From BPJO01 sp037189665 (GTDB lineage Bacteria; Planctomycetota; Phycisphaerae; Tepidisphaerales; Tepidisphaeraceae): DNA of 10,546 nucleotides. Location: the NCBI GenBank assembly GCA_037189665.1, contig JBBCIV010000171.1, positions 1 through 10,546 on the forward strand, in the 5' to 3' direction. Positions 1-5,620 of the stretch are shown here, piece by piece; within the stretch, counting starts at the first letter, position 1, and each line of letters opens with the position of its first letter. The translations under genes were made by a program, and so were the position numbers. The notes beneath the pieces are model-generated. The model was not told the origin of the DNA, made no database searches, and saw nothing but the letters and a program-made list of their open reading frames with translations.

Positions 1-939
1 GTATTCGCTGCTGATCCCGCCGACGCGCACGCCGTTAAACCACGTGTCGTCGTCCGACTGGATCGGGCAAAGGTTCAGCACGAGCGGGATGCCTTCCATC
101 TCCTTCGGCACGAACAACTGCTGGCGATACCAGCCCCAGCCGTAATGTTCGATTCCCTGCTGCTGCCACGACGCGCCGGACTGGATCGTCTTCCACGACG
201 AATCGTCGAACTTGTCGGCGTACCATTGGCCGTCCATGCCGGCCTTGCTCGGATCGGTGGCGAAGCGCCAATCGCCGTTAATGTTGATCTTGAGCTGATG
301 CGACGCCCAGGCTTGATCGGTATACGGTGCGGAATCAACCGCGATATCCTTGATCAGCACTTCCACGCCCTTCTCCGCCGACGCGACGCGAACGCCCAGC
401 CCGGCAATGTTCGAAAAACTCTTGAGCTTGAACTCGCTGATCGGCAACACCACGCGTTGCCAATCGCCAGGCGCCGCGACGAACCCCGTCTGGTTCGTAC
501 CTGCCGTCTTGCCTCGCATCAGGAGGTGGAAGGTCATCTGCGCCGGCCCCGTGCTTTTGCAAAGGAATGAGATGTAACTCGCCTGCGCTTTTGCCCACAC
601 GTTGCCGTTGGCGGGCCCATCGCCGGGAAGCAGGACGCGGACGGTCGACCTCGCGGGATCAAGCTGATCCGTTGCGATGCGGAGCACGTTGCCGTCCCCT
701 CCCTGTTGGATGGAGAAGGCCTGGCCAGCTTGTGGCCGCGGATTCTCAACCATCCAGAGCGGTGCGATCTCTGCGCCCAGCGCGTTGATCTCCGGCGCCT
801 TCGCTGTCAGCGCTTTGAGCGGCCTTGGTGAGTACTTCGCGCCCGTGCCGAACGGTTCCAGCGGTTCCGCCTGGGCGACCGCCAGCGCGAAACCAAGGTG
901 GATGGACGTCAGCACGGTCAGCTTTTTCAACAACTTCAT
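1..939 (-). CDS. Secreted glycoside-hydrolase-like protein, N-terminal 313 residues (partial)
   Basis: The reading frame is open from an ATG at 939 to the window edge, so the C-terminus and any catalytic domain are missing. GGAGAG lies 7 bases before the ATG. Residues 1-24 form a signal peptide (KK, hydrophobic stretch, likely cut after AQA). Residues about 60-205 look like a beta-sandwich carbohydrate-binding module of CBM11 or galactose-binding type (GDWQRVVLPISEF, then VEVLIKDIAVDS). From about residue 217 a second jelly roll begins with INGDWRF, followed by DDSSWKTI, WGWYRQQLFVP and DDDTWFNGVRVGG. That pattern is typical of the sugar-binding domain of GH2 enzymes, and of related jelly rolls in front of sialate O-acetylesterases. 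The protein is therefore probably an exported polysaccharide- or oligosaccharide-degrading enzyme; the exact activity cannot be read here. It follows a CBM9-like gene on the same strand after 95 bases, which fits a shared glycan-use role. Confidence 0.8.
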   Translation of the reverse strand, partial: MKLLKKLTVLTSIHLGFALAVAQAEPLEPFGTGAKYSPRPLKALTAKAPEINALGAEIAPLWMVENPRPQAGQAFSIQQGGDGNVLRIATDQLDPARSTVRVLLPGDGPANGNVWAKAQASYISFLCKSTGPAQMTFHLLMRGKTAGTNQTGFVAAPGDWQRVVLPISEFKLKSFSNIAGLGVRVASAEKGVEVLIKDIAVDSAPYTDQAWASHQLKININGDWRFATDPSKAGMDGQWYADKFDDSSWKTIQSGASWQQQGIEHYGWGWYRQQLFVPKEMEGIPLVLNLCPIQSDDDTWFNGVRVGGISSEY

Positions 940-1034
940 GTTCCTGCTCTCCAAAGGCGCAATACGGCTCTCAGGCCCGCCCGATCTCTCACCAGTCGCG
1001 CGCAGCCCCAGCGCCCCATGTGATTCAACTCGAT

Positions 1035-1877
1035 CTATTTTCGCTCTTCGGCCGTCTCCGCGGCGACCAGTTCCAATGTCCCCATCGCCGCCGGCGACTG
1101 GTGCGGGCAGCCCCACACCACCGGCGACCAGTTCATCGCGATGAGCCGGCGACTCGCGTCGTCCAGCAACCCCGTATTGTGATAGCGAACCAAGTTCGCT
1201 CGAAGTTTCATCGGCTCGTAGGTCTTCTTTCCAAGCCGCTTCAACACCGCCGGCGCGGGCAGGGCGAAATCGGCGGTCCAGATCCACTGATCTCCCTGTT
1301 TGCGCGACGTGCTCGCGATCCGCAGGTCGGGCATTTCGTAGCCGGGATTCGGCCAGTAGTCGCGGTCGCGGACCTCGGCCACCAGGCGGCCATCGACGCC
1401 CGATTTCGCCTCGGCGGTCAGCGTTGTGTTCTGATCGAATAACCCTCCCGCCGGCGACTGCTGCAATTCGAAATACTGCCTGCCATCGCCGACCGGATCG
1501 AGGAACACCTCGACCACGTCGCCGAGGTAGTGTTTCGCATCGCGCTCGGTTCCGAATGGGGCGTACGGCTCGGGACCGGCGGAGCTAAACCGCACGAACA
1601 GCCAATCGGCGTTCCAAAGTAACCGCACCTCGGTCGGCAACGGCCGCATCGCGGGGGATCCGCCGCGCGCCAGCATCAGGCTCGGCACCGCCGCGGCGGC
1701 CGTCCATGCCGGGTCGTCGGGATTGGCATCGATCTTCGGCGCGGCGTCCGCCTTCGCCATCGGAACCCGCAGGTACGGTGTCTTCATCGGTTCAACGTCG
1801 CCCATGACGAGCGGTTGTATCACGCACAGCAACAGTGACGCGACGCCGTATTTCGCCATCGATATTGCGCGAACCAT
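1035..1877 (-). CDS. Secreted CBM9-like carbohydrate-binding protein
   Basis: This 280-residue protein has an N-terminal signal-like segment (residues about 7-26, KYGVASLLLCVIQPLVMG) and then one domain resembling carbohydrate-binding family 9. It shows the opening PKIDANPDDPAW, then TEVRLLWNADWLFVRF, DVVEVFLDP and YFELQQSPAG, and the closing MNWSPVVWG...H...MGTLELV, in the order usual for CBM9-type domains. No catalytic domain is present, so it probably binds sugars at the cell surface or in the periplasm. The cysteine in LLLC does not make a proper lipobox because a leucine precedes it. The ATG at 1877 overlaps the pseudopilin stop as TAATG, with a G-rich GGGGG stretch about 10 bases upstream, suggesting translational coupling. 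A second ATG at 1859 (residue 7) would give a shorter signal peptide but has no ribosome site. CBM9-like identity is from motif pattern; the ligand is unknown. Confidence 0.8.
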   Translation of the reverse strand: MVRAISMAKYGVASLLLCVIQPLVMGDVEPMKTPYLRVPMAKADAAPKIDANPDDPAWTAAAAVPSLMLARGGSPAMRPLPTEVRLLWNADWLFVRFSSAGPEPYAPFGTERDAKHYLGDVVEVFLDPVGDGRQYFELQQSPAGGLFDQNTTLTAEAKSGVDGRLVAEVRDRDYWPNPGYEMPDLRIASTSRKQGDQWIWTADFALPAPAVLKRLGKKTYEPMKLRANLVRYHNTGLLDDASRRLIAMNWSPVVWGCPHQSPAAMGTLELVAAETAEERK

Positions 1878-2695
1878 TATTTGCTTACCCCCGATAGCCG
1901 ATCGACGTGCGCGAAGAACTCACGCAACCCGTTTCGGTTCGCCGGCGAGATCAACGGTGAACCAGGCACGCCCTTGGCCGAGTCGCCATTGAGGAATCGC
2001 GCTAGCGCAAGGTGTTCCACCGACCCATCGCTGAACAGCACGTTGTACCCATTGCGGCCGTCCTGGGCGTAGTAGGCGTGGTAGTATGTCGGATCGCCGG
2101 AACTGCCGAGGCGATCCACCTTGTCGCTGACAATCGAAACGCGCCGCCTCCAGGTCTCAGGGCTGCCGTTGTAAGGCGAAATGGTGATGAGCTGTAATGA
2201 TTCGAGTCGATTACGGGTGCTCTTGCCCGCGGGCTGCTCAAGCGTTCGAAGCGAGTAGTTCACCCGAATCGGGCTGGTCGCCGTCGCCTTCAACCATTGG
2301 TCCGATCCTTCCGCCGGACGGCGAGCATCGTAGATCGGACAAAGCATCGCCCGGCTTCCACGATACGGACCCATATCGCCCCGCAGGTACCCCACTTCCG
2401 TCAGGATGCCGAGCCGCACCCAATACGTCCGCGCCGGCGTGCCCGTCGTGGTTCGCGCCTGCCCGTGACTGCCGAGCGCCGCATCGTTGTACGCCGGCAT
2501 CAATTCGCGGAATTCCTGCTGGTACATCGACAACCCCAAACCGATCTGGCGGAGGTTGCTCTGGCATTTGATGTTCAACGCCGCCATGCGCGCCTTGCGA
2601 AGCGCCGGCATCAGAAGGGCAATCAGCACCGCGATGATACCGATGACCACCAGTAGTTCGACCAGCGTGAACGCACGCTTTCCAAGGTGACGCAT
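1877..2695 (-). CDS. Type II pseudopilin with N-terminal cleavage/methylation motif
   Basis: The 272-residue protein begins MRHLGKRAFTLVELLVVIGI, a textbook class III signal: short basic leader, cleavage before Phe, Glu at mature position 5, then a hydrophobic helix to about residue 31. Prepilin peptidase would cut and N-methylate it, and the product would join a type II secretion or pilus-like fibre. The following helix (ARMAALNIKCQSNLRQIGLGLSMYQQEF) and C-terminal NVLFSDGSVEHL match the large planctomycete and verrucomicrobial pseudopilin family known for an H-X9-DG signature, although here the nearest His (in YYHAYYAQ) is 16 residues before the DG. I chose ATG 2695 over the in-frame upstream ATG at 2770 because GAGGGA precedes it closely and the leader length is then normal. 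The stop overlaps the next gene's start. Proteins of this family are often multi-copy and lie beside sugar-use genes; their cargo role is not established. Confidence 0.9.
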   Translation of the reverse strand: MRHLGKRAFTLVELLVVIGIIAVLIALLMPALRKARMAALNIKCQSNLRQIGLGLSMYQQEFRELMPAYNDAALGSHGQARTTTGTPARTYWVRLGILTEVGYLRGDMGPYRGSRAMLCPIYDARRPAEGSDQWLKATATSPIRVNYSLRTLEQPAGKSTRNRLESLQLITISPYNGSPETWRRRVSIVSDKVDRLGSSGDPTYYHAYYAQDGRNGYNVLFSDGSVEHLALARFLNGDSAKGVPGSPLISPANRNGLREFFAHVDRLSGVSK

Positions 2696-2740
2696 AAAGC
2701 TCCCTCGACAAGGATGAAGCATCGCCTGACCTCGCACGAC

Positions 2741-2765
2741 CCATCCCCGCCGGCCATCCCCGCCG
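2741..2765. repeat. 13-bp tandem direct repeat, two copies
   Basis: CCATCCCCGCCG occurs at 2741-2752 and again at 2754-2765, a 13-bp period. It lies in the 81-base gap between the PEP-CTERM gene stop and the pseudopilin start. On the minus strand it reads as G-rich runs (GGCGGGGATGG). No hairpin or terminator is evident in this gap, so read-through from the PEP-CTERM gene into the pseudopilin gene is plausible. Function unknown. Confidence 0.6.
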
Positions 2766-2776
2766 CGCACGCGCGT

Positions 2777-4180
2777 TCACGCCGTGCGGCGCTGGCGACG
2801 TGCCAGCGCAAGTAACGCCGAACCTGCAAGCACCGCGCTTCCCGGTTCCGGAACGAGGATGAGCGTTCCGGTCGACTCGGTGAACGTCCAATCGCCGCTC
2901 GTGTGTACGCCGTCCACGGCCTCGCTGAACAGCGGCCCCCCGACGAAGGCCACGCCGAAGGTGTCGGCGTGGAACGATTCGTTCAGGCTTGCGACGTCGA
3001 CGAGATTCCAGCTTCCACTCGTGGCAGTCAGAGCGCTGATATCGATCCGAAAAATGCCGTTCAGGTTTACCGCCGCGCTGCCTTGCACCCGGTTGCTGAC
3101 GTTGTCGTCCTGAATTCTGAACCGCAGTTCGCCGGTGCTGGCAAGAGTGAGAGTGCCATCATTGACAGTTGTATCGCCTATGTAGGTATTCTGACCCGAC
3201 AACGTCATTGCGTGCGGGCCAATCTTGGTCACTCCGCCCGTACCTGAGAGAACGTTCGTGAAGAAGACGTGCGCGGTCACGCCGGAGGTGGCGCCCACAT
3301 ACGCGCTGGTGACGGTGAGATTATCATTCAACGTTACAGTACCGCTGTACGTGGAGTTGGCAGTGGAGCCGCTGGTTACTCGCGCACCAAGAGTCAATGT
3401 GCCGCCTGTCCCGGAAGCAAGCGTGATGTGATTGGAAACGGTGGTGTTTGAGCCGGTCGTCACCAGCGTCGCCGATCCGTTGCCGACGCTGCCGAGCGTG
3501 AGTGCGTTCGTGGATGCTAATCCAAGGGAGTTGTTTGCCCCGCCGGTCGACAGGATGCCTTTCTCGATCAGGATATTGCCGGTGAAACTACTCTCGTTGC
3601 TGAACGATATTCTCCCGGCGTCGAAGTTGTTGCTGACGTTCCATACGGTGAGATTGCCCGTCCCGCGGAGGCCTGTATTGAACGTGATCGACCCGCTGGT
3701 GTTCGTGGACGACCCGCCGTTTTCGAGGCGCAGGTTCCCCGCGAGCGTATAGGTGCCGCTGCCGAAACTCATCCGGTTGCTGGACGTTCCGGTGCTGCTG
3801 TTTTGGATCAGCGCAGTAGAGCTGTTGTTGTTCAGCGTGATCGGGTTGGTCGTTGTGAAGGCGCGCTGGGTGTTTCCCGATCCGCTCAGCGTGATCGTGC
3901 CGACGGTGACGCCTCCACTGACGTCCTGCGTCGTTGTGCCCGCGGTACCGCTGTCAAACGCCGCGACCGCGCCTGCCGCATTCGGCACGCCCGTTCCATT
4001 CCAGCCCGGGTTGCCATTGCTACTCCAGGTCCCCGTCCCGCCCGTCCAAACGGACGCCATCGATGGCGAAACGGCCATCGCGAGCACGATCGCCGCGCCC
4101 AATCCTGCCCGTGCCGAAGTCCGGCGGCGGACGTCGCCCGCGGCCGATGACTCCCGATCGAGTCGTGTGATGTATCGCAT
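2777..4180 (-). CDS. PEP-CTERM surface protein with autotransporter-type beta-strand repeats
   Basis: The 467-residue protein is Ser/Thr/Gly/Asn-rich. A signal peptide with an unusually long, arginine-rich front (to about residue 25) is followed by a hydrophobic core AGLGAAIVLAMAV and a likely cut after SMA. The body is a run of short beta strands with repeated ...GTLTLAS, ...GSATLVTTGS and LSGTGGVTKIGPHAMTLSGQNTY units; the last fits the autotransporter-associated beta-strand (PATR) repeat. The C-terminus is VPEPGSAVLAGSALLALARRQRR, a PEP-CTERM signal: PEP motif, hydrophobic helix, basic tail. In the family this signal is recognised by an exosortase for surface sorting, often with exopolysaccharide. 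There is no beta-barrel translocator, so it is not a true autotransporter. I chose ATG 4180 because AGGAG precedes it; the in-frame ATG at 4201 has no ribosome site. Role at the surface is inferred. Confidence 0.9.
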   Translation of the reverse strand: MRYITRLDRESSAAGDVRRRTSARAGLGAAIVLAMAVSPSMASVWTGGTGTWSSNGNPGWNGTGVPNAAGAVAAFDSGTAGTTTQDVSGGVTVGTITLSGSGNTQRAFTTTNPITLNNNSSTALIQNSSTGTSSNRMSFGSGTYTLAGNLRLENGGSSTNTSGSITFNTGLRGTGNLTVWNVSNNFDAGRISFSNESSFTGNILIEKGILSTGGANNSLGLASTNALTLGSVGNGSATLVTTGSNTTVSNHITLASGTGGTLTLGARVTSGSTANSTYSGTVTLNDNLTVTSAYVGATSGVTAHVFFTNVLSGTGGVTKIGPHAMTLSGQNTYIGDTTVNDGTLTLASTGELRFRIQDDNVSNRVQGSAAVNLNGIFRIDISALTATSGSWNLVDVASLNESFHADTFGVAFVGGPLFSEAVDGVHTSGDWTFTESTGTLILVPEPGSAVLAGSALLALARRQRRTA

Positions 4181-4184
4181 TCTT

Positions 4185-4189
4185 CTCCT
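4185..4189 (-). promoter_or_regulatory. Ribosome binding site deciding the PEP-CTERM gene start
   Basis: On the minus strand AGGAG ends 4 bases before the ATG at 4180. It lies inside the longer alternative reading frame that would start at 4201, so it supports the shorter protein. Confidence 0.6.
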
Positions 4190-4221
4190 CGCCAATGACA
4201 TGAAACAAACCTAGATCGTCT

Positions 4222-4256
4222 CGTGCGAACGCGCCTCGTCGATGCGCGCTCGCACG
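4222..4256 (-). terminator. Hairpin after the regulator gene, possible terminator or attenuator
   Basis: Arms at 4222-4234 and 4244-4256 (13 bases each, 9-base loop) begin 7 bases past the regulator stop codon. Read as plus-strand RNA there is one A-C mismatch; read as minus-strand RNA that position becomes a G-U wobble, so all 13 pairs form. This points to action in the minus-strand transcript. The bases after the stem on the minus strand are only mildly T-rich (TTTGTTT about 10 bases on), so strong intrinsic termination is not certain. It could give partial termination between the regulator and the PEP-CTERM gene, or stabilise an mRNA end. Confidence 0.55.
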
Positions 4257-4263
4257 TCGGCGA

Positions 4264-5412
4264 TCAACTGACAAGAACGGCCTGCTGCGGAATCACCCGC
4301 TTCTGCGGCTCCGGCGGCAGCATGCCGCCGATGCGTTCCATCAGCAGGTTCACCAGTTCCTCGCCAAGACTGTGATTGTTCTTCTCCACCGTCGCGAACG
4401 GAACGCCGGGTTCCCACACCCGTTCTGGCATCGATTGCCAAAAATTGTCGTACCCCACCACCGCGATATCCGTCCGGCCGTACAACCGACACGCGGCCAG
4501 CGCGACCAGCGCGTCCCAGTCGGTGCCCACCATGATCGCGTCGATCGGGTTATCACAATGCAGGTACTCGGCCAGATAACCTGCGAAGTGACGCGCGCGA
4601 ATCCGGAAGTTCTGCTCGCCACCCTGCTCGCGCGGCAGGAGCCCGGCGACGTGAATCGCAGGCAGCGACTCGAGTCCCAACGCCAGCGCCGCCCGCTCGT
4701 ACCCCGCGTCGTGATCCTGCAGCCAGCCGACATCGGACGGACGGCCCCACGCGCGAAGGATTCGGCGCTTCCCCGCCTTCGCCAGCGCGTGCATAAGACC
4801 TTCAGTGCCGCCCTGGTGATCGGTGCGAACCGTATCAACCCCATCGAAGGCCGATGAATGCCCAAACGCCGCCACCGGCAGCCCGCCGGCACGCAGCCGG
4901 TTGATCACGTCAACCTGCCACGCCTCTGAACGATTCCAGAAGCTCGCGATCACCCCGTGCGGCCGGGCATTGATGAGATCTTTCAGCCAGAGGTCGTCGC
5001 CTTCAGACGTCCCCACCCGGAAAAAATGCAGATCGCGCCGGCCTACCCCGTCGATGACGCCCGACACCACCGCATCAGACGAACCGCTGAAGATCGCCGC
5101 GTCCTTCGCAATCTTGTGGTCGCACAGCATCACGATCGTGCGAGACATCAGCGACGTTGGCGACCCGTGGTTCCGCACGCGGACACATCCGACGTTCCGC
5201 TCGCGACGCACCAGCCCTTCACGCTCCAGCACCGCCAGCGCCGCGCGGAGCGTCATCCGAGAGACGTTGAACTGCTCCGCGAGTTTGCTTTCCGCCGGCA
5301 GGCGCTCGCCATCGTCGATTTCGCCTCGCTCAATCAGGTCGCGCAACAAGTGGACCGTCCGCCCCCGGGGCGAATGGTCCTTCGATAAAAGCTGCGACTC
5401 CGCCAGCGTCAT
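4264..5412 (-). CDS. GntR-type transcriptional regulator with LacI-like sugar-sensing domain
   Basis: The 382-residue protein has a GntR winged helix-turn-helix at residues about 17-80 (LPAESKLAEQFNVSRMTLRAAL then EREGLVRR) and a LacI/periplasmic-binding-protein-type sensor at about 90-375 (RTIVMLCDH; DAIMVGTDWDALVALAA; IAVVGYDNF; PFATVEKNNHSLGEELVNLL). This is the architecture of AraR of Bacillus, where a sugar releases the protein from its operators. The ligand here cannot be read but is probably a sugar from the neighbouring degradation genes. It is the first gene of the minus-strand run and faces away from cheA; the AT-rich region in front of it holds repeated TTGTCTA elements that it may bind for autoregulation. 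The ATG at 5412 lacks a clear ribosome site, but the reading frame fits the domain start well. Regulation of the downstream minus-strand genes is inference. Confidence 0.9.
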   Translation of the reverse strand: MTLAESQLLSKDHSPRGRTVHLLRDLIERGEIDDGERLPAESKLAEQFNVSRMTLRAALAVLEREGLVRRERNVGCVRVRNHGSPTSLMSRTIVMLCDHKIAKDAAIFSGSSDAVVSGVIDGVGRRDLHFFRVGTSEGDDLWLKDLINARPHGVIASFWNRSEAWQVDVINRLRAGGLPVAAFGHSSAFDGVDTVRTDHQGGTEGLMHALAKAGKRRILRAWGRPSDVGWLQDHDAGYERAALALGLESLPAIHVAGLLPREQGGEQNFRIRARHFAGYLAEYLHCDNPIDAIMVGTDWDALVALAACRLYGRTDIAVVGYDNFWQSMPERVWEPGVPFATVEKNNHSLGEELVNLLMERIGGMLPPEPQKRVIPQQAVLVS

Positions 5413-5620
5413 GGCATTATTATGTCTAGGAATTGAAATGCGCCAAGCAAAAAATCATACATTGTCGAAATATACTTATCATTGTCTACCAAATCATCCA
5501 AACAATAGACAATTTAAAAATTTGTCTATTGTTCATGTGATCGCTGGGTATTTTCCCTACACGGCGTCTCATAACTGTGGGGGTTGGCATTCGGGGTAAA
5601 TCTTTCCGGCTATCCCACCG
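5413..5620. promoter_or_regulatory. AT-rich divergent intergenic region
   Basis: This 208-base region separates the minus-strand regulator from plus-strand cheA and must carry promoters for both, or at least the regulator. Bases 5461-5520 contain only 15 G or C out of 60, in sharp contrast with the GC-rich genes around. A TATGAT on the minus strand near 5450-5455 is a possible -10 box for the regulator, without a convincing -35 at normal spacing. No small reading frame with credible coding character was seen. Confidence 0.6.
5460..5533. promoter_or_regulatory. Candidate operator array with 12-bp inverted repeat
   Basis: AACAATAGACAA at 5501-5512 and TTGTCTATTGTT at 5522-5533 form a perfect 12-bp inverted repeat with a 9-base AT spacer. 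TTGTCTA appears three times: 5482-5488 (plus), 5506-5512 (minus) and 5522-5528 (plus). CATTGTC is directly repeated at 5460-5466 and 5480-5486, 20 bp or about two helical turns apart. A lone GTCTA is at 5424-5428 by the regulator start. Symmetry, clustering and position between divergent genes, one encoding a DNA-binding protein, suggest operators for that regulator. The same element was not seen in the other gaps of the minus-strand run. Confidence 0.6.

Noticed and set aside
940..1034. Terminator or promoter in the gap between the CBM9-like and hydrolase genes
   Set aside because: Only a very short GGC/GCC stem and no convincing promoter boxes were found; apart from the ribosome site for the hydrolase gene I see nothing supportable.
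1877..2770. Longer pseudopilin start at 2770
   Set aside because: It would put 25 extra residues before the leader, whereas ATG 2695 has a good ribosome site and gives a normal short basic leader.
2777..4180. True autotransporter adhesin
   Set aside because: The repeats are of autotransporter-associated type but no C-terminal beta-barrel exists; the protein ends in a PEP-CTERM sorting signal.
3432..4214. Two adjoining plus-strand frames (106 and 153 codons) opposite the PEP-CTERM gene
   Set aside because: Their Val/Pro/Leu-rich products mirror the repetitive Thr/Ser/Gly/Asn codons of the opposite strand, and no ribosome site or domain supports them.
5501..5533. Inverted repeat as an intrinsic terminator or transposon end
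   Set aside because: No gene ends next to it (it lies between divergent starts), the stem is AT-rich, and no transposase or target duplication is visible nearby.
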